Assembly: GCF_016107395.1 (NCBI RefSeq)
Contig: NZ_JAAIKO010000028.1
Location: forward strand, 1-64,000
DNA: 64,000 nucleotides
Direction: 5' to 3'
From: Streptomyces fildesensis
Lineage (GTDB): Bacteria > Actinomycetota > Actinomycetes > Streptomycetales > Streptomycetaceae
Part shown: positions 8,203 through 16,821 of the stretch, piece by piece
How the letters are laid out: every line of letters begins with the position of its first letter
How positions within the stretch are numbered: position 1 is the stretch's first letter
Made by a program: the position numbers and the translations under genes
The notes under the pieces: generated by a model
Seen by the model: only the letters and a program-made list of their open reading frames with translations
The model's database searches: none
What the model was told of the DNA's origin: nothing

Positions 8203-10212
8203 CTAGGCCCGGCGGTCCTGTGCCAGCCGCTCGTAGAAGCGCAGCACCTCGATGTCGTCGACGGAGCCGGGGTTGACCGTCCTGTCCAGCGCCGCGCCCT
8301 GCATCAGGCGTTTGACGGGGACCTCCAGGCGCTTGCCGGTGAGGGTGTGGGGCACCGCGGGAACGGCGATGACCTCGTCCGGGACATGGCGCGGGGAGAG
8401 CTCGGCGCGGATCGCGTCCTTGATGCGGCCGCGCAGCCCGTCGTCGAGCGCGGCGCCCTGCGCGAGGTGGACGAAGAGCGGCATCCAGTAGCCGCCGTCC
8501 GGCAGTTCGACGCCGATGACGAGCGACTCGCGGATCTCCGGGAGGCGTTCGACGGCCTCGTAGATGTCGGCGGAGCCCATCCGGACGCCCTGCCGGTTGA
8601 GGGTGGAGTCGGAGCGGCCGTGGATGATCACGGTGCCGCGCGAGGTGATGGTGATCCAGTCGCCGTGCCGCCACACGCCGGGGAACATCTCGAAGTAGCT
8701 CTCGCGGTAGCGGGCGTCCCCGGGGTCGTTCCAGAACCGCACCGGCATCGACGGCATGGGGTTGGTGACGACCAGCTCACCGACCTCGTCGATGACCGGC
8801 CGGCCGGACACGTCCCACGCCTGCAGGTCGGTGCCCAGCCCCGCGGCCTGCAGTTCCCCGATGTGGACGGGAAGGGTGGGAACGCCGCCTGCGAAGCAGC
8901 TGCACACATCGGTGCCGCCGCTGACGGACGCGATCCAGACGTCCTCCTTGACCTCCTCGTGGATCCAGCGGAACCCGTCGGGCGGCAGCGGTGAGCCGGT
9001 CGAGGCGACGCACTTGACCGCCGAGAGGTCGAAGTCGTGCCCTGGCCGGACCCCGGCCTTGCGGCAGGCCATGACGTAGGCGGCGGAGGTACCGAAGACG
9101 GTGGCACCGGTCCGCTCGGCGATCCGCCACTGCGCGCCGGTGTCGGGGTAGCCGGGGCTGCCGTCGTAGAGCACGACGGTGGCGCCGGCCAGCAGGCCCG
9201 ACACCAGGAAGTTCCACATCATCCAGCCGGTGGAGGTGTACCAGAAGAAGCGGTCGCCGGGACCGAGGTCCATGTGCAGGCCGGTCTGCTTGAGGTGCTC
9301 CAGCAGGATGCCGCCCTGGGACTGGACGATGGCCTTGGGCAGGCCGGTGGTGCCCGAGGAGTACAGCACCCACAGCGGATGGTCGAAGGGCACCTGCTCG
9401 TACGCGGGAGCGGTGTCGTCCGAGACGACGCTGTCCCACTCCAGCGCGCCGTCCGGCGCCGGTGTGCCGAGCACCGGGATGTGGATGACGGCGCGCAGCG
9501 ACGGCAGCTCGGCCCGCAGCTCGGCGACGCTGTCCGTCCGGTCGTGCTCCTTGCCGCCGTAGCGGTAGCCGTCGACGGCGAACAGGACCACGGGCTCGAC
9601 CTGCTGGAAGCGGTCCAGGACGCTGCGGGCGCCGAAGTCCGGGGCGCAGGAGGTCCACACGCCGCCCACGGCGGCGGTGGCGAGCAGGGCGACGACGGCC
9701 TGCGGGATGTTGGGCAGATAGCCGCTGACGCGGTCGCCGGGAGCGACGCCGAGGTCGCGCAGCCGGCCGGCGACGGAGGCGACCTGCCGGCTCAGCTCGG
9801 CCCAGCTGGTCTCGGCGATTTCCGGCCGTTCGTCCAGATGGACCAGGGCGGGCGTGTCGGCGCGCTCCGGGTCCAGGGCCGGACGCAGCGCGTGCTCGGC
9901 GTAGTTGAGGGCCGAGCCGGTGAACCACTGGGCGCCCGGCATGGACGCGTCGCCGAGCACGGCCTCGTAGGGGGTGGAGAACCGCACCTGGAACCACTCC
10001 GCGACGGCCCCCCAGAAGACCGCCGGCTCCCGTACCGACCAGGCGTGCAGCGCCCGGTAGCTCGCGAGCGGGTCCGCGGGATCGCCGGCCGGGGCGCCGT
10101 GGTGCTGCGCGGCCCAGGCCTGGAAGTGGGTGATCCGCGCGCCGGCGACCCGCTCGGGGCCGGGGGTCCACAAGGGCTCCGGGGCGTGGGCGGGCTCGGT
10201 CGTGGTGCTCAT
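8203..10212 (-). CDS. Acetoacetate-CoA ligase
   Basis: Cytoplasmic adenylate-forming enzyme that activates acetoacetate to acetoacetyl-CoA with ATP. The 669 residues match the family length. The N-terminal ACS-type domain begins around EPLWTPGPERVAGARITHFQ, the phosphate-binding motif is LYSSGTTGLPKAIVQSQGG, and HMDLGPGDRFFWYTSTGWMMWN is typical of acetoacetyl-CoA synthetases. The C-terminal part has the hinge and GKRLEVPVKRLMQG with the adenylation lysine. The start is ATG at 10212. It stands alone, convergent with the chitinase gene and divergent from the GH31 gene. An acetyl-CoA synthetase role is less likely given this subfamily pattern. Confidence 0.9.
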   Translation of the reverse strand: MSTTTEPAHAPEPLWTPGPERVAGARITHFQAWAAQHHGAPAGDPADPLASYRALHAWSVREPAVFWGAVAEWFQVRFSTPYEAVLGDASMPGAQWFTGSALNYAEHALRPALDPERADTPALVHLDERPEIAETSWAELSRQVASVAGRLRDLGVAPGDRVSGYLPNIPQAVVALLATAAVGGVWTSCAPDFGARSVLDRFQQVEPVVLFAVDGYRYGGKEHDRTDSVAELRAELPSLRAVIHIPVLGTPAPDGALEWDSVVSDDTAPAYEQVPFDHPLWVLYSSGTTGLPKAIVQSQGGILLEHLKQTGLHMDLGPGDRFFWYTSTGWMMWNFLVSGLLAGATVVLYDGSPGYPDTGAQWRIAERTGATVFGTSAAYVMACRKAGVRPGHDFDLSAVKCVASTGSPLPPDGFRWIHEEVKEDVWIASVSGGTDVCSCFAGGVPTLPVHIGELQAAGLGTDLQAWDVSGRPVIDEVGELVVTNPMPSMPVRFWNDPGDARYRESYFEMFPGVWRHGDWITITSRGTVIIHGRSDSTLNRQGVRMGSADIYEAVERLPEIRESLVIGVELPDGGYWMPLFVHLAQGAALDDGLRGRIKDAIRAELSPRHVPDEVIAVPAVPHTLTGKRLEVPVKRLMQGAALDRTVNPGSVDDIEVLRFYERLAQDRRA

Positions 10213-10381
10213 GGGGCGGCTCCCGGACGGTACGACGAGACGGGTACGGCGACACGTCGCTCTGTGTGCGGCTGGACCCTGCGCGGGCGGAATGTCCTAC
10301 GGCAGGGCTGGGCAGGACGATGCCATGTGATCGTCTTCGGCGCCAGGGCGGGACCCCCACAACGGGGAATGCCGCGATGTG

Positions 10382-10399
10382 GTTCACCTACAGGTGAAC
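10382..10399. promoter_or_regulatory. 18-bp palindromic operator candidate
   Basis: GTTCACCT-AC-AGGTGAAC is a perfect inverted repeat in the 238-base gap between the divergent acetoacetate-CoA ligase and GH31 genes, 52 bases before the GH31 ATG. The size and spacing fit a TetR-type or similar dimeric repressor site. No regulator gene is adjacent. The rest of the gap holds no gene that I can support. Confidence 0.5.
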
Positions 10400-10450
10400 G
10401 CTGGCTGAACGCGCGGTACGGCGGCCGGGAGCAGTGGAAGGGTGGGCGCC

Positions 10451-12832
10451 ATGGATTCTCGGGACCTGGTGCGGTCGGTACGGATGGTCGGGTCCGCGAA
10501 CGGCCTGCGGACACTGCGGTCCGCGTGGCGCAGACAGCGCACCGACGGGCGGGACCTGCCGCGGCGGGGAGCGGAACGGGCCCGGGTGCCCGGCCCCGCG
10601 CAGGGGGTGGAGCCGCTGCCGGGCGGCGGGGTGGTGCGGTTCACCCGCTCGTCGCTGCGGGTGCGGGTCGCGGTGGGCGGCGCGGTGTTCTGCGGCTGGG
10701 ACGGGGCCGAGCCGGAGCCGTCGTACGCGCTGTGGGGGTCGCCCCGGACGGATTTCGGGGGAGAGTGCCCGCCGGTGGACACCCGCGTGGAGCTGGAGAG
10801 CGACCGCAACGGGGACGGCTGGCGGGTCGTGTCGGAGCGGGTGACGGTGCTGGTCTCGCGCCACGGTGCGGTGGAGTTCCGTACCCCGGGCGGCATACTG
10901 CTGCGGCGCGATCTGCCGCCCCGCTGGTGGGATCCGGCGGGCCGGGAGCCGGGTGACCGCACCCGCTGGGTGCAGCGTTCGGAGACCGCCGCGGACGCGT
11001 GTGTGTTCGGCCTGGGCGGCCGGGCGTCGGGACCGCGGCTGCGGGAGGGCTCGTACCGGCTGTGGAACACCGACCCGGGCGGTTCCTTCGGCCCCGGCGA
11101 CGACCCGCTGTACATCACCATGCCGGTGCAGATGGTGGTCGCGGACGCCAGCTGTCATCTGGTCTTCCACGACAACACGTGGGACGGCCATGTGACGCTG
11201 CGCGACGGGGAGGAGGGCGCCGGCTCCGGGCACGACCGGCCGGGCGGCTGCGAGCTGCGGGTCGACGGCGGGCCGCTGCGCTACTGGGTGCTGACCGGCT
11301 CGCCGGCCCGGATCCTGGCGGGCTGGACGGCGCTGACCGGCCGGCCCGCGCTGCCGCCGCGCTGGGCGCTGGGCTACCAGCACTCGCGCTGGGGCTTCGG
11401 CAGCGAGCAGGAGGTCCGCAGGGTCGCGGCGGGCTTCCGCGAGCGCGGGCTGCCGCTGTCGGCGCTGCACCTGGACATCGACCACTACGACGGGCACCGG
11501 GTCTTCACCGTGGACCGGGAGCGGTTCCCCGATCTCCCCGGGCTCGCCGCGGAGCTGCGGCGCGACGGGGTGCGGCTGGTGTCGATCGTCGATCCGGCGG
11601 TGAAGGCGGAGCCGGGCAACCCGGTGTACGACAGCGGGACGGCCGCCGGGGCGTTCGTACGGGACGCCCGGGGCCAGGAGGTGCGCGGCGTGGTGTGGCC
11701 GGGCGAGGCGGTCTTCCCGGACTTCACCGACGCGCGGGTCCGCAAGTGGTGGGGAGCGCTGTACGCGGAGCGGCTGGCGCAGGGCTTCGCCGGGGTGTGG
11801 CACGACATGAACGAGCCGGTGTCGTTCGCCGCGTTCGGCGAGCCGACCCTGCCACGGTCGGCCCGGCACGCCCTGGAGGGGCGCGGTGGCGACCACCGCG
11901 AGGCCCACAACGTCTACGGGCTGGCGATGACCCGCGCCGGCTACGAGGCGCTGCGGGAACTGGAGCCCGACACCCGGCCGTTCTTGTTCTCCCGCTCCGG
12001 CTGGGCGGGCATGCAGCGGTACGGCGGGACGTGGTCGGGCGATGTGACCACCGGCTGGTCCGGGCTGCGGGCCTCGCTGTCGCTGGTGATCGGGCTGGGG
12101 CTGTGCGGGGTGCCGTACTCCGGGCCCGACGTCGGCGGGTTCACCGGAACACCGTCCCCCGAGCTCTATCTGCGCTGGTTCCAGCTCGGTGCCTTCCTGC
12201 CGTTCTTCCGCACCCATTCGGCGATCACGGCGGGGCGGCGGGAACCGTGGGAGTTCGGGCCGCAGGTCGAGGAGCACGCGGCGGCCGCGCTGCGGGAACG
12301 GAAGCGGCTGCTGCCGTACTTCGACACCCTCGCCCACGTGGCACGGCGTACCGGCGCACCGTACGTCCGGCCGCTGTGGTGGAACGACCCGGAGGACCGC
12401 AGGCTGCGCGGCTGCGGGGACGCCTTCCTGCTGGGCGACGCCCTGTTGGTGGCCCCGGTCCTGGAGCGCGGCTCGGTCACCCGCGCGATCCGGCTGCCGC
12501 GGGGCCGCTGGTACGACACCGCGACCGGCACCGCGTACGAGGGGCCGGGACAGATCCTGCTGGACGCGCCGCTCGGCCGGATCCCGGTGCTGGCGCGGGC
12601 CGGAGCGGTCCTGCCGGTGACGGGCGACGACGGCGCCGTGGAACTGGAGGTGTGGGCCCCGGTGGCGGGGCGCACCGGCGGCGGGATCCTCTTCACCGAT
12701 GAAGGCGACGGCTGGGCCGCACCGCTGGTGGAGCGCTTCACGACCCGGCTGGCCGACGGGCAGGTGGTGGTGGAGCGCGACGGGGAGGACGAGGTGGGCC
12801 ACCGGGTGCGGGTGCGCGGCCTGCCGGAGTGA
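10451..12832 (+). CDS. GH31 family alpha-glucosidase/alpha-xylosidase
   Basis: Glycoside hydrolase family 31 enzyme of 793 residues, acting on terminal alpha-linked glucose or xylose. It has an N-terminal beta-sandwich (FTRSSLRVRVAVGG...), a catalytic TIM barrel with nucleophile Asp452 in GVWHDMNEP and probable acid/base Asp531 in WSGDVTTGW, and C-terminal beta domains. No signal peptide is visible, so it is probably cytoplasmic. ATG 10451 is chosen because GGAAGGG lies about 9 bases upstream; a GTG at 10442 would be too close to that site. Substrate cannot be decided from motifs. Confidence 0.88.
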   Translation: MDSRDLVRSVRMVGSANGLRTLRSAWRRQRTDGRDLPRRGAERARVPGPAQGVEPLPGGGVVRFTRSSLRVRVAVGGAVFCGWDGAEPEPSYALWGSPRTDFGGECPPVDTRVELESDRNGDGWRVVSERVTVLVSRHGAVEFRTPGGILLRRDLPPRWWDPAGREPGDRTRWVQRSETAADACVFGLGGRASGPRLREGSYRLWNTDPGGSFGPGDDPLYITMPVQMVVADASCHLVFHDNTWDGHVTLRDGEEGAGSGHDRPGGCELRVDGGPLRYWVLTGSPARILAGWTALTGRPALPPRWALGYQHSRWGFGSEQEVRRVAAGFRERGLPLSALHLDIDHYDGHRVFTVDRERFPDLPGLAAELRRDGVRLVSIVDPAVKAEPGNPVYDSGTAAGAFVRDARGQEVRGVVWPGEAVFPDFTDARVRKWWGALYAERLAQGFAGVWHDMNEPVSFAAFGEPTLPRSARHALEGRGGDHREAHNVYGLAMTRAGYEALRELEPDTRPFLFSRSGWAGMQRYGGTWSGDVTTGWSGLRASLSLVIGLGLCGVPYSGPDVGGFTGTPSPELYLRWFQLGAFLPFFRTHSAITAGRREPWEFGPQVEEHAAAALRERKRLLPYFDTLAHVARRTGAPYVRPLWWNDPEDRRLRGCGDAFLLGDALLVAPVLERGSVTRAIRLPRGRWYDTATGTAYEGPGQILLDAPLGRIPVLARAGAVLPVTGDDGAVELEVWAPVAGRTGGGILFTDEGDGWAAPLVERFTTRLADGQVVVERDGEDEVGHRVRVRGLPE

Positions 12833-12884
12833 CGGGGGTGACGGAGTGACGGCCGCCGACGGGACGGCCGTCGGTACGACGCTC

Positions 12885-13454
12885 TCAGCGGGCTCCGGGC
12901 CGGACCGTCCTGTCGCCGTGTTCGCCGTAACCGCCGTCGAACCAGCGGCGGACCGCCAGGGTGTGCAGCGGGAACGCCAACTCGGCGGGCTCGTACAGCA
13001 CTTCCCAGCCCTCGGTCTCGTCGGTGGGGACCGACGCCGGCAGGTCGGCGGCGTCCCGGAGCGGCAGCAGCCCGAAGACGAGCAGGAACCCGCCCTCCGC
13101 GTCGGTGAGGGTGTCGGCGAGCGCGGGGTCGGCCGCGGCCACGATCCCGGTCTCCTCGAGGAGCTCCCGCACCACGGCCTGCTCCCAGGTCTCACCGTGG
13201 TCGATGAATCCACCGGGGAGGGCGAGGAGTCCGCGGCCGGGCTCGATGGTGCGGCGGATGACGGCGAGCCCGGTGCCCGCGTCGTCGCGGACCGGGAGCA
13301 GCGTGATCGCGACCGGCAGCGGGTTGCGGTAGGCGGTGGCGCCGCAGGCGGCGCAGGTCCGCGGCCATCCGGCGGCGGGGCCGAACGCCGTTCCGCAGGA
13401 GGAGCAGTGGGAGTCCTTCTCACGATCGGGCACGCCGGGACTGTATCCGATCAC
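12885..13454 (-). CDS. Nudix hydrolase with zinc-ribbon
   Basis: Predicted Nudix pyrophosphohydrolase. An N-terminal zinc ribbon (CSSCG ... CAACG) precedes a complete Nudix box, GFIDHGETWEQAVVRELLEE followed by TGI, which fits GX5EX7REUXEEXGU exactly. This domain order recalls NudC-type NADH/ADP-ribose hydrolases, but the protein is short. The start is uncertain: GTG 13454 (VIGYSPGVPDREKD) begins the conserved part, while GTG or ATG codons at 13484, 13469 and 13460 are in frame and none has a clear ribosome site. It is transcribed alone, divergent from the VanX-like gene. Confidence 0.82.
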   Translation of the reverse strand: MIGYSPGVPDREKDSHCSSCGTAFGPAAGWPRTCAACGATAYRNPLPVAITLLPVRDDAGTGLAVIRRTIEPGRGLLALPGGFIDHGETWEQAVVRELLEETGIVAAADPALADTLTDAEGGFLLVFGLLPLRDAADLPASVPTDETEGWEVLYEPAELAFPLHTLAVRRWFDGGYGEHGDRTVRPGAR

Positions 13455-13592
13455 CCGCACCGGGAGCATCAACTCCGGGATCACCCGCCCGCGTCACCGA
13501 TCCGCGACATTGTTCCGCGTCAACGATCACGCCTGGCCCGAACGATCACGCCTGACTCCGTCCGACACATCCGTCCGACCGCTGGAGGACCC

Positions 13593-14363
13593 ATGCCACG
13601 ACTCACGACCGTGCTCCGCACCCTCGCCGTGTCCGTCGCCACGCTCATCGCCGTCGCTGCGGGCACCGCCGCCGCACCGGCGCAGGCACGGTCCGGGGAC
13701 GGGCACGGGGGCGGCGGGCCGAAGGCCCCCAAGGCGTTCGTGGCGCTGCGGGACGTCGACCCGACGATCCTCCAGGAGATGCGCTACGCCACCGCGCACA
13801 ACTTCGTCGGGGTGCCCATCGACGGCTACCGGCAGCCGATCTGCCTGCTGACCCGGCCGGCCGCCGAGGCCCTGCACGCGGCGCAGTTGAAGCTACTGCG
13901 CCGCGGGTACTCGCTCAAGGTGTACGACTGCTACCGGCCGCAGCGCGCCGTCGACCACTTCGTGGCGTGGGCCAAGGACCTCGACGACCAGCGGATGAAG
14001 AGCGAGTTCTATCCGAATGTCGACAAGTCGCGGCTGTTCGAGGACGGTTACATCGCGGCCAGGTCCGGGCACAGCCGGGGCAGCACCATGGATGTGACCA
14101 TCGTGCGACTCTCGGGCGGGAGCGTCGACATGGGGACCCCGTTCGACTACTTCGACACGCTCTCGCACACCCTGGACCCGCGGATCCAGGGTGTGCAGCG
14201 GGAGAACCGCCTGCTGCTCAAGGGCACCCTCGAAGGACTGGGCTTCGTCAATCTCGCCGAGGAGTGGTGGCACTACACGTACACACCCGAGCGGTTCCCC
14301 GACACGTACTTCGACTTCCCGGTCTCCCGGCGGTCCCTGACGTCCGCGCACGTCGGCCCGTAG
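13593..14363 (+). CDS. Secreted D-Ala-D-Ala dipeptidase, VanX family
   Basis: Zinc peptidase of the M15D/VanX family, 256 residues with an N-terminal signal peptide (hydrophobic LAVSVATLIAVAAG, cleavage near AQA-RS). Zinc ligands are His160 and Asp167 in SGHSRGSTMD and His227 in EEWWHYT, with catalytic Glu224 beside it; YRPQRAV carries the conserved arginine. Secretion suggests cell-wall dipeptide release or recycling rather than the cytoplasmic role of VanX in vancomycin resistance, and no vanHA genes are near. ATG 13593 follows GGAGGA. Its last 91 bases overlap the 3' end of the convergent adenylosuccinate-synthetase-like gene. Confidence 0.9.
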   Translation: MPRLTTVLRTLAVSVATLIAVAAGTAAAPAQARSGDGHGGGGPKAPKAFVALRDVDPTILQEMRYATAHNFVGVPIDGYRQPICLLTRPAAEALHAAQLKLLRRGYSLKVYDCYRPQRAVDHFVAWAKDLDDQRMKSEFYPNVDKSRLFEDGYIAARSGHSRGSTMDVTIVRLSGGSVDMGTPFDYFDTLSHTLDPRIQGVQRENRLLLKGTLEGLGFVNLAEEWWHYTYTPERFPDTYFDFPVSRRSLTSAHVGP

Positions 14364-15580
14364 GACTCCAGCGCGACGGGTACGGACAGCGCCTCGCCGA
14401 CGGCGGCCGACCAGGCGGCCGGGTCGGCACCGGGGGTCTCCCAGACGGCCGGTCTGGCCGCCTCCAGACGGGCCGTCAACCCGGCCTGGCGCCCCAGATC
14501 GCCGGGGGCGCCGGCCGGCAGGCGTTCGACCAGCCGCCCGTCCATGCCGTAGGCGCGGGCGATCCGCAGTCCGGGGCAGCGGGCGGGGGCGTCGAGATGG
14601 GTGACTGCCAGCGCGTCCACTCCCCCGCAGACCTCGACGGCGTAGGCGTGCGCCACCGCGTCGAAGTGCCCGGTGCGGAAAGCGCCCTGCCAGCGGCCGT
14701 GACCGTTGTGCGGTTCCGGCAGCTCCCGGGCGAGTTCCGGGTCCTCGGTGACGAGCGGTCCTGGACCGTGCCGGGTGGTGTACGTGCGCACGACACCGAG
14801 CTTCAGCGCCGTGCCCGCCCCGCCCGCCTCGGCCAGCAGCGTCTCGGCGTTGGCGAAGGTGGTGGTCGACCATGTCGTGTACGGGTGGAAGCCGTGCCAC
14901 TCGTCGAGGAGGACGCCCTGCGCGCCCTCGAAGACGACCGGCCCCTCGGCCAGCAGCCGCGTGAGATGCCCCTCGCCGGCCAGGGTGACCGCGCGGGCGA
15001 ACGCCGCGAAGGCGTCCGCGCAGTGCTCGACGGGCGGCGCCGGCAGCCGCCCCAGCTCGTCGGACAACCGGTCGCGCAGCAGCCCGAGTTTGCGCAGCAG
15101 ACGGGGACGGGAGACGCAGTCGCCCACCCGGGGCGCGTCCTCGGGGTGGGCGAGCGCGTAGGCCGCGGTCTCGCCGATGCCCATCCCGCACGAGCCGTGC
15201 CGCTCCCCGCCGCGGGCCTGTTCGCGCAGCCGGTTGGCGGCCGCGTGGTACGGGGTGGTGAGCGCGGCGTCCCGGTCGACGGTGAGCAGCGACAGCGGGT
15301 CCCGGACGCCGAGCGCGGTGAGGTGGTCCGCCTCGGCGGCCAGTGCGAGCGGGTCGACGAGCATGAAGCGGGACAGGTACGTGGGTGTCCCGCGCAGGGT
15401 GCCGGAGCCGAACTGGGCGAAGGTGTGGTGGCGTCCGTCGGGTGTGACGACGTTGTGCGCGGCCTGGGCGCCGCCGTTGAAGCGGACCACCGCCCGGACC
15501 GGCTCCGCCGAGCAGAGCCGGTCCACGACGGCACCCTTGCCCGCGTCCCCGTAGCCGAGGTCGGCGACGATGGTGTGCAT
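14273..15580 (-). CDS. Adenylosuccinate synthetase paralogue (PurA-like)
   Basis: GTPase-fold protein of 435 residues related to PurA, which makes adenylosuccinate from IMP and aspartate. The P-loop reads GYGDAGKGAVVD: catalytic Asp12 is kept, but the next residue, Glu in housekeeping PurA (GDEGKG), is Ala13. FNGGAQAAHNVV and the AVTHLDAP guanine-motif position (TKLD in PurA) are also altered. A different acceptor than IMP is therefore likely. ATG 15580 follows GGAGGG. It is the last gene of the operon with the vWA, J-pseudokinase and NrtR-like genes, 195 bases behind the vWA gene. Its last residues (RETGKSKYVSGNRSGVYV) are read from inside the convergent VanX-like gene. Confidence 0.85.
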   Translation of the reverse strand: MHTIVADLGYGDAGKGAVVDRLCSAEPVRAVVRFNGGAQAAHNVVTPDGRHHTFAQFGSGTLRGTPTYLSRFMLVDPLALAAEADHLTALGVRDPLSLLTVDRDAALTTPYHAAANRLREQARGGERHGSCGMGIGETAAYALAHPEDAPRVGDCVSRPRLLRKLGLLRDRLSDELGRLPAPPVEHCADAFAAFARAVTLAGEGHLTRLLAEGPVVFEGAQGVLLDEWHGFHPYTTWSTTTFANAETLLAEAGGAGTALKLGVVRTYTTRHGPGPLVTEDPELARELPEPHNGHGRWQGAFRTGHFDAVAHAYAVEVCGGVDALAVTHLDAPARCPGLRIARAYGMDGRLVERLPAGAPGDLGRQAGLTARLEAARPAVWETPGADPAAWSAAVGEALSVPVALESYGPTCADVRDRRETGKSKYVSGNRSGVYV

Positions 15581-15775
15581 GGTCCCTCCGGGGTGGTTCG
15601 TTGGTCGCTTCGGCGAGGCGGTCGCCTCCGCGCGGTGCGGTGCGAAGGTCGGGGGCCCGCCGGGGTATCTCCTCGGGCGGCGAACGCGCGTGTCCGCTCG
15701 AAGGTGCCGGTCGGGTTCGTCCGCCGCCCTGCGGGGACACCCCGCCGTGCCCCCGCCGGCGCGTCCCTGTTCAGC

Positions 15776-16774
15776 TCACAGACGCGTCGTACCCGCGGCT
15801 CCGGTGGTGGTCGCGCCGTCGATCAGGGGGGCGCCTGCGGCCGGGCCGGTGGCGCGGTCGCGGCCGATCGCGGCGAGGGCCTTGCCGACCGAGGCGCCCG
15901 CGTCCGAGCCGACGTCGTCGAGGTCGGCGAGCCCCTCCGCGAGGTCGATGGCCTCCTCGCCGAGACCGATGGTGAGCGCGATCGTCTCGCAGACCGCGTC
16001 CAGGTCGTCGAGTTCGATGACGTTCTGGCCGAGCAGCTTGCGCCACAGGCCGAGGACTTCGGTGTTGCCGACGTACGAGGACCCGGCCGGGAGGATGTAG
16101 TACACGTCGAACTTCCGGCGCAGCTCGGCGATGATCGCGGTGATCGGGATGTCCTCCCGCAGGTCGTCGCCGATGACGTCGCGGACCTCGCGGGCCTTGA
16201 CCTTGCCGTACGGCATCTCGTCGCCGATGAGGAACAGATAGCCGCGCCGGCCGCGCTTCTCGTGGCAGTCGATGGAGGTGTGCCGGGCCATCGCGTACAT
16301 GGCGAGCTCGTACGATTCGGTCATCTGCCCGCCACCGCCGCCCTCCAGCAGGATGTTGCCGAGGTCGTTGTCCATCCGGTTGTCGGACTCGAACTGGCCG
16401 AGCTGCAGCGGCACCCGGTCGCAGGTGGCGTCGCCGACCGCGCCGAAGAGGATCTGCGGGTGCTCGACGTAGCCCTTGCGGAGCAGCAGCCCGAACAGCT
16501 CGGGCAGTTTGGTCTGCAGTGTCTGCGGGACGGACCGCATCGAGCCGGTCACGTCGAAGAGCACCGAGATGGCGACCGATGCGGGGTGCTCCGCCGAGTC
16601 CCGGCTCTCGCGGACGGTGAGGTCCTTGGGGTCGAGGGACGGGTGCGCCGTCCAGGAGCCGCGCGGGGCGGACGAGGTGACGTGGTCGCTGTACGCGAAG
16701 GCACCGGCGCCGGATGCGGCGCGGTAGCGTGCGGCGGCGTCGTAGACATTGGTCGACCAGCTTCCGCTGCCCAT
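15776..16774 (-). CDS. von Willebrand factor A domain protein
   Basis: 332-residue cytoplasmic vWA protein. The metal-ion adhesion site reads SVLFDVTGSMRS (Asp74, Thr76, Ser78), the DxTGS form. Downstream conserved parts are LLEGGGGGQMTESYELAMY and RGYLFLIGDEMPYG. No signal or membrane segment is seen; the C-terminal 80 residues are Asp/Ala/Gly-rich. ATG 16774 follows AAGGGGGAA. It lies 47 bases behind the J-pseudokinase gene and upstream of the PurA paralogue. vWA proteins paired with kinase-fold proteins are known in TerY-P triads of the tellurite-resistance systems, but no TerD or PP2C gene is next to this one. Confidence 0.88.
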   Translation of the reverse strand: MGSGSWSTNVYDAAARYRAASGAGAFAYSDHVTSSAPRGSWTAHPSLDPKDLTVRESRDSAEHPASVAISVLFDVTGSMRSVPQTLQTKLPELFGLLLRKGYVEHPQILFGAVGDATCDRVPLQLGQFESDNRMDNDLGNILLEGGGGGQMTESYELAMYAMARHTSIDCHEKRGRRGYLFLIGDEMPYGKVKAREVRDVIGDDLREDIPITAIIAELRRKFDVYYILPAGSSYVGNTEVLGLWRKLLGQNVIELDDLDAVCETIALTIGLGEEAIDLAEGLADLDDVGSDAGASVGKALAAIGRDRATGPAAGAPLIDGATTTGAAGTTRL

Positions 16775-16821
16775 GGTGTTCCCCCTTGTTGATGTGATCG
16801 GGTGTAGTTGTCGGTTTGTCG

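Noticed and set aside
12856..12874. Terminator after the GH31 gene
   Set aside because: Only a 7-bp stem (CCGACGG/CCGTCGG) is seen; too weak to list compared with the other hairpins.
10388..13423. Long minus-strand open frame opposite the GH31 gene
   Set aside because: Shadow of the GH31 and Nudix genes, with Pro/Arg/Ala-rich nonsense composition.
12699..13592. Upstream extension of the VanX-like frame
   Set aside because: It overlaps the GH31 3' end and the whole Nudix gene; the signal peptide and GGAGGA mark ATG 13593.
13593..14363. Vancomycin-resistance VanX
   Set aside because: The protein is exported and no vanH, vanA or vanRS genes are nearby.
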